From assembly GCF_013214165.1 (NCBI RefSeq), contig NZ_JABSSM010000018.1, forward strand, positions 62,001-126,000: 64,000 bases of DNA, in the 5' to 3' direction. Position 1 is the stretch's first letter. Each line of letters begins with the position of its first letter. Both the position numbers and the translations under genes were made by a program. This stretch comes from Shewanella sp. (GTDB taxonomy: Bacteria > Pseudomonadota > Gammaproteobacteria > Enterobacterales > Shewanellaceae). The notes under the pieces were generated by a model that searched no databases, was not told where the DNA came from, and saw only the letters and a program-made list of their open reading frames with translations. This document shows, one piece after another, positions 44,956 to 52,596 of this stretch.

Positions 44956-45987
44956 CTAAGCAAATGGATGAAGTGCATTGCTGCTGGCTTTACCTTTACA
45001 CCATAGTCCACAGTTATGCTGCTTTTTGAAAGCGCACATAGCATCCCAACGACCACTAATACCACTGTATTGGCGGCGAAACTCTTTCGCTGAGGTAATC
45101 CAAGCCTCGGGTGCAATGCCAAGTTCATTGAGTAATTTAGGCTGGCTTGAATCAATAAAACCTTTTTTATCAGGTCTAATGGCTCTGCCTGTCCAATCGA
45201 TAAGTTGGAGGTAATCACAGAAATGAAACGGGATACCTGCTTGAGTCGCTAGGTGGGTAGCACCTTCGAATTGGGCAAGAGGTTGGAGTGGCTCACTCGA
45301 GGCTGAGGCAGATTTATCATCATTGGGTTTAGTATTTTTATCAGAGGTACTTAGCTCGGTAATGCGCTCCTGAATAGACGTATAATCAGATGCTTGAAGT
45401 GTGTTCGCAATCCCGGCTCTGATAGGATTTAAATCCACGTACATCATGCATGCAAGGAGTGCTTGTTCATCGAGCAGGGCTTGGCTCTTAAAACGCCCCT
45501 CCCAAAAAGCGCCTTTACATTCATCTTCACGATTGGCCCTACGTGCTATCTCTTCATTAAGGCAGCGCATAAACCAACTAATACTCGATAAACGTTCCTG
45601 CCATTCAGCAAGTAGACCATCAAGCAGTAAACGCTCACCCTCGATTAAGGCATCGCCATTCATGTATTTAGTCGCTACATCATGTCCTTTAGTCACCTTA
45701 CACCAAAGTGTGATCACCTCGCGGTTAGACAGCGACTTAGCTCTATCAAGGTCAATTTTAAGCACGAGATGATAGTGATTATTCATCACCGCATAGGCAC
45801 AGACATCGATACAAAATATAGCAGACAGAGCCTTAGCTTTATCGACAATCCAGCCGCGTCTATGCTCGAAACTCTTACCTGTCAATTTATCTTCACCGCA
45901 AAGGTAGGCTCTTCTAACACAACGATTTATTATATGATAAAACGGAGTCGATTCTGGGTCGATAAGGGTTCGTCGAGCTGAAGTCAT
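44956..45987 (-). CDS. RAYT, REP-associated tyrosine transposase (IS200-like, HUH)
   Basis: A 343 aa single-strand DNA transposase of the Y1/HUH superfamily. The N-terminus has [20 protein letters not shown], with the HUH metal motif in MNNHYHLVLKID (about 85). Family segments SWFMRCLNEEIARRANREDE, KGAFWEGRFKSQALLDEQAL and MMYVDLNPIRAGIA follow. The C-terminal third (FCDYLQLIDWTGRAIRPDKK, then the KGKASSN…HPFA end) is as in other proteobacterial RAYTs. The frame is intact, a GTAG-type REP lies just downstream and a tandem array of its own upstream region lies on the other side, so it may be active. Confidence 0.92.
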   Translation of the reverse strand: MTSARRTLIDPESTPFYHIINRCVRRAYLCGEDKLTGKSFEHRRGWIVDKAKALSAIFCIDVCAYAVMNNHYHLVLKIDLDRAKSLSNREVITLWCKVTKGHDVATKYMNGDALIEGERLLLDGLLAEWQERLSSISWFMRCLNEEIARRANREDECKGAFWEGRFKSQALLDEQALLACMMYVDLNPIRAGIANTLQASDYTSIQERITELSTSDKNTKPNDDKSASASSEPLQPLAQFEGATHLATQAGIPFHFCDYLQLIDWTGRAIRPDKKGFIDSSQPKLLNELGIAPEAWITSAKEFRRQYSGISGRWDAMCAFKKQHNCGLWCKGKASSNALHPFA

Positions 45988-46336
45988 AGAAGCTATCTCA
46001 TAAAAATCTAAATCAAGATAACTTAAAGCTTAGTAGAGGATAACTGAAAAGACAAAAGATATGGCTGTCCTGTCTTTTAGTCTTTTAACTGAAAAGACAA
46101 AAGATATGGCTGTCCTGTCTTTTAATAGAAGCTACCTCATAAAAATCTAAATCAAGATAACTTAAAGCTTAGTAGAGGATAACTGAAAAGACAAAAGATG
46201 TGGCTGTCCTGTCTTTTTTTAATAGAAGCTACCTCATAAAAATCTAAATCAAGATAACTTAAAGCTTAGTAGAGGATAACTGAAAAGACAAAAGATGTGG
46301 CTGTCCTGTCTTTTCTATTGGCTGTCCTGTCTTTTA
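45986..46336. repeat. Tandem array of the RAYT upstream region with REP-like hairpins
   Basis: A unit of about 93–97 bp is repeated: TAGAAGCTA(C/T)CTCATAAAAA, ATCTAAATCAAGATAACTTA, AAGCTTAGTAGAGGATAACT, then the hairpin AAAAGACA…TGTCTTTT enclosing ATGGCTGTCC. Complete units begin near 45986, 46125 and 46221; partial hairpin-only units lie at 46090–46123 and 46320–46335. Unit one is the region just upstream of the RAYT start, so the array arose by duplicating that region. The inner part varies only ATATGG/ATGTGG. Confidence 0.88.
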
Positions 46337-46448
46337 TTGATACTTTAAGTTAAAATAAATCATAGTCTTATATGCCATTTAGCACTCGCGTTGTCAGCGC
46401 TGGCATTTGATCAATGGCTTCATTTTTATGATGGATGGCTCGATAAAT
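46337..46448 (+). repeat. Element A, copy 4 (right end only)
   Basis: The last 112 bp of element A, from TTAAAATAAATCATAGTCTT to CTCGATAAAT. It abuts the tandem array on the left and a truncated reading frame on the right. Confidence 0.8.
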
Positions 46449-46589
46449 TCTGATAAAAAGTTTTTCATGGACAAAGGCAACATAATACAGATTGGAGATG
46501 GTATTAATGAAAGAAAGTTTTTAAGCTCTTATTCTGGAGAAAATAAAACGTATGTTGATGAAACACTAGAGATAGTTTATTCAAATTAA
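46449..46589 (+). pseudogene. 3' remnant of a small gene, truncated by element A
   Basis: The frame right of the element reads SDKKFFMDKGNIIQIGDGIN and continues …SGENKTYVDETLEIVYSN to a stop 15 bp before the nuclease gene. Any start codon in this frame lies inside element A, so the natural 5' end has been lost. The tight spacing suggests it was the upstream partner of the nuclease gene in an operon. The family is not recognised. Confidence 0.45.
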
Positions 46590-46604
46590 AATGAGGATAT
46601 TTTG

Positions 46605-48245
46605 ATGGAACAAGATGGTTCAGGAAATACAATTGCAGTAATTATTACCCTTTTAATATTTTTCACACCTCTTCTATTAGCGTGGCTATCAAAGCAAAAG
46701 CGAAAAAAAATTGAAGCTGAGCTTGAGAAAAGTAAAGCAAAGCTGAATGATGCCGAGAATCAAGTAAAAGAGTTAAATGATAAATATAGCCTTATCATTG
46801 ATATGGAGTTACATACTCAGCAACTACTTGATGAGGCTGAAGAAGCAGCTGCATCTAACATTTCCGAATCAGAACTTATTCTTGGTAAAGCAGAGGCTGA
46901 AGCTAAAGAGCTTTCAATTACAAGTCATTCGAAAGCAGAAGCACTGGTTATCGATGCTGAATTAGAAGTGGTTAATATAAAAGCTGAATCTAAAGAGTTA
47001 AATGTTAAAGCAAATCACAAATTAAATGATGTAAAAGAAAAAGTAATTTCATTAACGAACGAAGCGCATGAAGAAGCAAATCGTATTATTGAGTTAGCAA
47101 AAGTTCAGGCACAAAAAATTGCTGGCGATGCATATGATGCTAAGTTAAAAGCTGATTCATATGAGTCTGCAATTAGAGCTATGAAAAATACAATTGAAGG
47201 ATATAAAGATGATTACATCATACCCAATCATTCAGTATTAGATGACTTAGCGGAAGAATTCAGCTTTAAAGATGCAGGAGAGCAGTTAAAGCAAGCACGT
47301 AAGCGTGTAAAAGATATGGTTAAGCAAGGGCATGCTGGTGATTGTGATTATGTTGAAGCACATAGAAAGACTTACGCAATTCATTTTGCTGTGGATGCAT
47401 TCAATGGGAAAGTTGACTCAGCATTAGCAAAAGTTAAGCATGATAATTTCGGTAAAATTAAACAAGAAATCATTGATGCCTTTGCATTGGTAAACCACAA
47501 CGGAGCACCTTTTAGAAGTGCTCGAATTAATCAAACATTTTTAGATGCTCGTCAGGAAGAACTGAAATGGGCTGTTTCTACACATGAATTACGCCAAATT
47601 GAATTGGCAGAGCAGCGTGAAATAAAGCAACAGATTCGGGAAGAAGAGAAAGCTCGAAAAGAAATGGAAAAGGCAATTAAAGAGGCTGAAAAAGAAGAAC
47701 GTTTGATTCAGAAGGCCTTAGAAAAAGCTAGAGCTGAGTTAGCTAATGCAAATGAAGAACAACGCAAAGAGTTTGAAGCGCAGCTAGCAGACTTAGAAGG
47801 CAAGTTAGAAGAAGCAGAAGAAAGAGGGCAACGAGCACTCTCTATGGCACAGCAGACACGACGTGGTCATGTTTATGTGATTAGTAATGTTGGTAGCTTT
47901 GGCGAAAACGTATTTAAAATTGGTATGACTAGACGACTAGAGCCATTAGATCGAGTGAAAGAGCTTGGTGATGCATCAGTACCATTTTCTTTTGACGTTC
48001 ATGCAATGTTGTATAGTGAAGATGCACCAACTTTAGAGAAAGAACTACATCGACGCTTTAATCGAGAATCGGTAAATAAAGTGAATTCGAGAAAAGAATT
48101 TTTCAGAACATCGCTAGCTGAAATTAAGCAAGTTGTAGAGTTGCAGGGTGTTACTGAGGTTCACTGGACAATGAAAGCAGAAGCCGCCGAGTACAGAGAA
48201 TCTCTTGCTATTGCAGCAGCGGAACAAGAAGAGAATGTAGCATAG
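46605..48245 (+). CDS. Membrane-anchored DUF4041/GIY-YIG nuclease, SNIPE-like
   Basis: A 546 aa protein starting at ATG 46605 (GAGGAT upstream). Residues about 10–27 form one transmembrane helix (IAVIITLLIFFTPLLLAWL) followed by a basic KQKRKK stop. A long coiled coil covers about 33–190. DUF4041 spans about 205–325 (DDLAEEFSFKDAGEQLKQAR, CDYVEAHRKTYAIHFAVDAF, FNGKVDSALAKVKHDNFGKI). A second coiled coil is followed by a GIY-YIG domain of T5orf172 type (about 420–505): HVYVISN, FKIGMTRR, ELHRRF and N/K near the end. This order matches SNIPE, an inner-membrane nuclease that cuts phage DNA during injection. A defence role is inferred from architecture only. The gene is A/T-rich, suggesting recent acquisition. 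Confidence 0.85.
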   Translation: MEQDGSGNTIAVIITLLIFFTPLLLAWLSKQKRKKIEAELEKSKAKLNDAENQVKELNDKYSLIIDMELHTQQLLDEAEEAAASNISESELILGKAEAEAKELSITSHSKAEALVIDAELEVVNIKAESKELNVKANHKLNDVKEKVISLTNEAHEEANRIIELAKVQAQKIAGDAYDAKLKADSYESAIRAMKNTIEGYKDDYIIPNHSVLDDLAEEFSFKDAGEQLKQARKRVKDMVKQGHAGDCDYVEAHRKTYAIHFAVDAFNGKVDSALAKVKHDNFGKIKQEIIDAFALVNHNGAPFRSARINQTFLDARQEELKWAVSTHELRQIELAEQREIKQQIREEEKARKEMEKAIKEAEKEERLIQKALEKARAELANANEEQRKEFEAQLADLEGKLEEAEERGQRALSMAQQTRRGHVYVISNVGSFGENVFKIGMTRRLEPLDRVKELGDASVPFSFDVHAMLYSEDAPTLEKELHRRFNRESVNKVNSRKEFFRTSLAEIKQVVELQGVTEVHWTMKAEAAEYRESLAIAAAEQEENVA

Positions 48246-48258
48246 ACTAACAACAAAA

Positions 48259-48287
48259 AAGCCCAAGGCTATCAACCTTGGGCTTAG
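48259..48287. terminator. Rho-independent terminator after the nuclease gene
   Basis: AAGCCCAAGG, loop CTATCAA, CCTTGGGCTT, preceded by A-run. It serves the nuclease gene and the convergent small ORF. Confidence 0.75.
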
Positions 48288-48309
48288 TGTTAGCAGATTC
48301 ATCAAGTTA

Positions 48310-48513
48310 CTATTTTGGCCTAGTAGGAGCAAGTCTTTTAGGCTTATTACTCCCCGAATGTCCTAGTGATGGGTCTATAGGAACTGCATTTTCTAAAAGC
48401 CAACCATCAAGAAAGTGATCTAAGAACTGTGGGTTTTTCTCGAGTAACTTACGTAAAAGGTAAGCAGTTTTAACATTAAACCTGTTATATTGAACTCCGC
48501 ATCCAAGTATCAT
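48310..48513 (-). CDS. Small ORF, 67 aa, unknown
   Basis: The protein starts MILGCGVQYNRFNVKTAYLL and ends in a proline- and lysine-rich tail (KPKRLAPTRPK). The middle (LLRKLLEKNPQFLDHFLDGW) reads like a helix. AAGGAATAAAGCCAGC lies upstream. It directly follows another small ORF on the same strand (15 bp apart) and shares the terminator with the nuclease gene. Not recognised. Confidence 0.45.
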   Translation of the reverse strand: MILGCGVQYNRFNVKTAYLLRKLLEKNPQFLDHFLDGWLLENAVPIDPSLGHSGSNKPKRLAPTRPK

Positions 48514-48528
48514 TGCTGGCTTTATTCC

Positions 48529-48657
48529 TTACTCATCAAAATAGCCATAACAACCATCGGTATCATATTGATCCCAGTTTCGCATTTGATTTCTGTAGTA
48601 AGTGGCAACGTGTGAGTCAGGTGCCTCGAAATCTCGGTCTGTGCATTTGTAAGTCAT
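48529..48657 (-). CDS. Small ORF, 42 aa, unknown
   Basis: Reads MTYKCTDRDFEAPDSHVATY and YRNQMRNWDQYDTDGCYGYF, a composition rich in Asp and Tyr that looks like a true protein rather than chance. The ribosome site is weak (GGTGG 11 bases upstream). It is upstream of and in line with the 67 aa ORF. Not recognised. Confidence 0.4.
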   Translation of the reverse strand: MTYKCTDRDFEAPDSHVATYYRNQMRNWDQYDTDGCYGYFDE

Positions 48658-48741
48658 TAGTAAATAGAACCACCCAGAGTTCATTGTGCATTTTCTATCC
48701 TCCTATTAAGCTTTGGTTATTAGTCGAAGTAGGAGGTTGTT

Positions 48742-49138
48742 ATGCCCCGTCCCAGAAGAACTCAGATTAGTATTGAAGATACGCCTTGGTATCATGCAGT
48801 CACAAGATGTGTGCGCAAAGCTTGGCTCACAGGAGTCGATCCTAATACGGGTCAATCCTATGAACATCGACGAGAATGGGTTGAATCTCAGTTGCTTAAT
48901 ACAGAAGCCGTTTAAGCGATATACCTTACTAACGCTTTCAAACGAGTTGAGATGTTTAAATGAACCTATCGCTCGTATGGCTAATAAAGAAGATAAGTGT
49001 ACCGATCGTTTTGGGAGGGGCATTTCACCTATTTCCTTTTGTAAGAGTCAAGCTCTGCTCGATGAAGCCGCGGTTTTGACCTGTATGGCTTTCCCTTCAT
49101 GGGCAATGAAAGTTCGTCTAAGATACTCAACAGGTTGA
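48742..49138 (+). pseudogene. RAYT remnant of a second subfamily
   Basis: From an ATG with an excellent AGGAGG site, the frame gives MPRPRRTQISIEDTPWYHAV, TRCVRKAWLTGVDPNTGQSY and EHRREWVESQLLN, a RAYT N-terminus of a different lineage from the intact copy. It stops after NTEAV; the HUH motif is missing. In another frame the remains of the RCLNEPIARMANKEDK and SQALLDEAAVLTCMA segments follow. It is inactive. Confidence 0.8.
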
Positions 49139-49207
49139 ATATCTTACCAGGTAACTGAATAAAGATGACCTCTGACTTTGGTAAAATATTTCATGGTCCT
49201 GTTGGCA

Positions 49208-49332
49208 ACTAGCTTGAAAAACACCGAAACCAAGAGCTTAAAAATTACTGCGACCATCTACAGAAAAGACGTCGTCATTTTGCTAAGTGCTGCAAGTACC
49301 TGGAAGATGGCTGCGGTGTTTTTCAAGCTAGT
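49208..49332. repeat. 125-bp element with perfect 19-bp inverted arms
   Basis: ACTAGCTTGAAAAACACCG (49208–49226) and its exact reverse complement (49314–49332) enclose 87 bp without coding sense. A one-mismatch copy of the arm occurs at 30477–30495. This could be a miniature inverted-repeat transposable element or an unusual long stem-loop. No target-site duplication is visible next to the arms. Confidence 0.6.
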
Positions 49333-49708
49333 CATTAGCTAATTTTCCCTCCTTCTCCAATTATTTTCATTTAAACAGCTTGAGTGCACTAGCCCTGCCT
49401 GAAAATCGATATTTAGGCTAGAAATCCCCCGTTCGGCGATGGTAATGGACAGAAATTGCAGTTATATCGGTAATCACTGAGCTTTGTTGTCGTTGAACTG
49501 AAAGCTCGTATTGCCGCATTAAATTGTTGATTTATTGTGGCTGGCTTGATTCAAGAAGTCCATAGGTTGGTGACAACTCGGGCAGCATCGTATCGCACTG
49601 TGCGTTTAACCTCGGGTAATGTAGGCAATGTCGCGTAAATTTTAAGTGAATAGTGACAGCATCTTGAAAAACAATGGGTTGGCGATTATTCTAGTGCCCT
49701 GAAAATGA
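49333..49708. other. Intergenic region before the Gate-domain gene
   Basis: No gene or recognised repeat was seen. It marks the edge of the second accessory block. A CTTGAAAAACA stretch near 49668 repeats part of the 19-bp arm motif but extends no further. Confidence 0.4.
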
Positions 49709-50677
49709 ATGATAAAAGTAGTCCCCATGTACTTTAAGCAACTAAAAACGCTTTTCGAAGAAATATTACGTGTTTACCTGACACTATTAAAAGTGATGGT
49801 GCCCGCTATTATTGCAGTCAAAGTGTTAGATATGTTCGGCGGCACTCAATGGCTGGGTAAGATGTTAGCACCATTAATGCAATTTATCGGATTACCGGAA
49901 CAGCTAGGACTGGTTTGGGCGACCGCTATGTTAACCAATATCTTTACCGCTATGGTGGTGTTTGTCGATGTCACTGGGTCACTCGAACTGTCGGTTGCCC
50001 AGGTATCGGTTGTTGGGATTCTGATCTTGCTCTCCCACGCAATCCCCATAGAAGGGGCTGTGGCAAAAATGGTTGGGGTGAGTTGGCGTATTACCATTAG
50101 CTTAAAGATTGGTGGTAGCTTGCTGTTGGCGGCGCTGGTTAACTGGCTATATACTATTTTAGATTATCAGCAGCAGCCAGCGGTACTGCTTTGGCAAGGC
50201 GAGCCACAACAGCAGAGTATGCAGCAATGGGCTCTCGAACAGGGTCAGTTGTTGATCACTATCTTCTTCATTATTTCGGCATTGATCATCTTGTTACGGA
50301 TCCTAAAGAAGTTAGGACTCGAAACCTTGTTGCAGACATTGCTCTCACCTCTGTTTAAATTGCTCGATATCACCAAGGACGCCAGCAACATTACCATCAC
50401 CGGTATTACCCTGGGTTTAAGTTATGGTGCGGGATTAATGATTGCTGAAGTAAAGAAAGGCAATATTAGTAACAAAGATATCTTGCTCTCGATTTGCTTC
50501 TTGACCTTAGCCCACAGCTTAATTGAAGATACCCTGTTGATCTTAATGTTAGGTGCCGATGTGTTAGCCATATTATGGATACGGATCGTGTTTGCTGTCG
50601 TTGTAGTGGCGCTAATGGCACGATTTATTGCCTTGAGAGCCGCTATTAATTTAACACGCCAGACCGAAAAGCATTAA
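49709..50677 (+). CDS. Nucleoside-recognition (Gate) domain membrane protein
   Basis: A 322 aa inner-membrane protein with about eight helices and two Gate-type halves (VPAIIAVKVLDMFGGTQWLG near residue 35 and LSPLFKLLDITKDASNITIT near 215, each followed by a helix with conserved Gly and Ser). Gate-domain proteins are relatives of nucleoside transporters and spore maturation proteins; the substrate is unknown. The start is uncertain: ATG at 49709 or the Met seven codons later (MYFKQLK). Neither has a strong ribosome site. Confidence 0.75.
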   Translation: MIKVVPMYFKQLKTLFEEILRVYLTLLKVMVPAIIAVKVLDMFGGTQWLGKMLAPLMQFIGLPEQLGLVWATAMLTNIFTAMVVFVDVTGSLELSVAQVSVVGILILLSHAIPIEGAVAKMVGVSWRITISLKIGGSLLLAALVNWLYTILDYQQQPAVLLWQGEPQQQSMQQWALEQGQLLITIFFIISALIILLRILKKLGLETLLQTLLSPLFKLLDITKDASNITITGITLGLSYGAGLMIAEVKKGNISNKDILLSICFLTLAHSLIEDTLLILMLGADVLAILWIRIVFAVVVVALMARFIALRAAINLTRQTEKH

Positions 50678-50790
50678 TCATATTAATCAAAAATAGATCA
50701 AGTAAAATAACGTAGGCATAGTGCACCTTCGGGTTGGCTGATGAGTGCCTTATTGCTGAGTTATAGCAATAAGGGTCATAGAATGTGGCC

Positions 50791-52458
50791 TTATACCGCT
50801 TGGTATAACAGCTCCTTAGCGTTGGCTAATGTGTTGCTAGTGATCTCATCGCCGCCCAGTAAACGGGCCAGCTCTGCGATGCGTTGATTTCTGTCCAGTG
50901 GCATCATGGATGTTTCTGTCTTGCCAGCCTTGCTCTTCTTATCGACAAACATGTGCTGGTGTCCATTGCCGGCAACTTGGGGGAGGTGGGTCACACACAG
51001 CACTTGAGTGGAGTCTCCTAACTTTCTCAGCATTCGTCCCACTACTGCCGCAGTCGCGCCCGAAATTCCCACATCGACCTCATCGAAAATGAGCGTAGGT
51101 GTCGATACTTTTTTGGCGGTAATAACTTGGATCCCCAGGCCTATTCTGGATAGCTCACCACCCGATGCGACCTTAGACAGGGGCTGAAGAGGCTGTCCTG
51201 GGTTGGTGGTGACGAGAAATTCTATGCTGTCACAGCCATTGGGTGAGCTGAGTTCTTCATTGAATGTGACCGAGATAGAAAACTTCCCCTTGGGCATGTT
51301 CAATTCATGGATAGACTGAGTGACCTGCTTGTCTAACTCTTTGGCATAACGACAACGGCTCTGATTGAGTTTCTTGGCGTGTCCCAGATACTTGTCTCGA
51401 CTGGCGGCAACTTGTTGCTTTAGCATGTCCAAGGCTTCCTCGTCTGAATCTAGGCTGCTCAGTTCTGTTTTCAGTGTCAGATGGTGGGCGGCCAGCTCGC
51501 TCGGGCTGACATGATGCTTACGCGCCAGCTGCATGGCTTGGGTTAATCTCTGTTCTAAGTGGGCAAAATGCTCTGGATCCAGTTCCAATCCCGCTAGGTA
51601 ATTCTCTAATTCGCTACTGCTCTCCTGAATTTGGATCAGGGCTTCGTTAAGCATATTAACGACATTCTTCAGCAGAGGGTCATAGGACTCTAGTTCCTGA
51701 GCTTGAGTGATACCCGCGTTGATCAAGGATTCGACGCTGCCCTGATCATTATCCTGTAAGATAAACAGCTCATTTTTACAGGCTTCGATCAGTGCAGTGC
51801 CATTAGCGAGTTTCTTATGCTCAGTCTCAATCTGTTCAAATTCTCCGGGAGTAAGGTTAAACTCATCGAGCTCTTCTACTTGATACTGGAGCAACTGCTT
51901 GCGGGAGATACGTTGATGTTGTGACTGAGTTAAGGCCTTAAGCTCTTTTTCTATCAGTTTACAGCGCTGGTAACCGGCGGCGACTGAGTCGAGTAGCATT
52001 TTATGATTGGCGTAGCTGTCTAACAGAGTCAGCTGATGTTCATTCTTGAGCATGGCATGGTGCGCATGTTGACCATGAATGCCAATAAGCAGTTGGCCAA
52101 GATTTTTAGCCTGTGATAAGGGCACCGGATTGCCATTGATGTATGCCCTGGAGCGACCATCGCTGCCAACCGTTCGCCTGAGTATGCAGTCATTATCGTG
52201 GTCGAGATCGTTATCTTCGAGCCAACGTTTGGCAACCGGGATATCATTCAATGAAAATCTGGCACTCACCTCGGCTTTCGTGGCCCCCGGCCTTACCGTG
52301 CCTGCATCGGCTCGGTTACCCAGACACAGACCCAGGGCGTCAATTGCAATCGATTTACCCGCACCGGTTTCACCGGTAATACTGGTCATTCCAGGCTTGA
52401 AGTCCAGTTCTAGGAAGCGGACTATGGCGAAATTATTGATGCTGAGTTGGCAAAGCAT
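50791..52458 (-). CDS. recN: RecN, DNA repair SMC-like ATPase
   Basis: A 555 aa SOS-induced protein that helps repair double-strand breaks by tethering DNA. The N-terminal Walker A region reads GETGAGKSIAIDALGLCLGN (about 30). A central coiled coil of about 170–370 is followed by the C-terminal signature LSKVASGGELSRIGLGIQV and Walker B LIFDEVDVGISG. Two LexA boxes lie directly upstream, consistent with strong SOS control. Full-size (E. coli 553). Confidence 0.96.
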   Translation of the reverse strand: MLCQLSINNFAIVRFLELDFKPGMTSITGETGAGKSIAIDALGLCLGNRADAGTVRPGATKAEVSARFSLNDIPVAKRWLEDNDLDHDNDCILRRTVGSDGRSRAYINGNPVPLSQAKNLGQLLIGIHGQHAHHAMLKNEHQLTLLDSYANHKMLLDSVAAGYQRCKLIEKELKALTQSQHQRISRKQLLQYQVEELDEFNLTPGEFEQIETEHKKLANGTALIEACKNELFILQDNDQGSVESLINAGITQAQELESYDPLLKNVVNMLNEALIQIQESSSELENYLAGLELDPEHFAHLEQRLTQAMQLARKHHVSPSELAAHHLTLKTELSSLDSDEEALDMLKQQVAASRDKYLGHAKKLNQSRCRYAKELDKQVTQSIHELNMPKGKFSISVTFNEELSSPNGCDSIEFLVTTNPGQPLQPLSKVASGGELSRIGLGIQVITAKKVSTPTLIFDEVDVGISGATAAVVGRMLRKLGDSTQVLCVTHLPQVAGNGHQHMFVDKKSKAGKTETSMMPLDRNQRIAELARLLGGDEITSNTLANAKELLYQAV

Positions 52459-52478
52459 AATGACATCCCTTTAATGTA

Positions 52479-52494
52479 CTGTGTTTTTAAACAG
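52479..52494. promoter_or_regulatory. LexA box 1 upstream of recN
   Basis: CTGTGTTTTTAAACAG fits the SOS consensus CTGT-N8-ACAG. It lies 20 bp upstream of the recN start. Confidence 0.85.
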
Positions 52495-52500
52495 TATATA

Positions 52501-52516
52501 CTGATTTTATATACAG
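52501..52516. promoter_or_regulatory. LexA box 2 upstream of recN
   Basis: CTGATTTTATATACAG keeps CTG-N10-CAG, with one departure from the full CTGT half-site. It is spaced 22 bp (about two helical turns) from the first box, as in the E. coli recN promoter, which also has more than one LexA site. Confidence 0.75.
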
Positions 52517-52596
52517 TAAAGCTTTGAGTGAATAGTGTTCAATATTATGATTGCTCAATGGACACTGAGCCGTGTTTTCACTCTCAGCTTAAAAGG

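Noticed and set aside
45986-46336. Possible CRISPR array
   Set aside because: The unit is about 95 bp with no short unique spacers, and it copies the RAYT upstream region. No cas genes are present in the window.
46407-46448. Start region of the 60 aa frame before the nuclease
   Set aside because: It is the right end of element A; only the part after 46448 can be original gene sequence.
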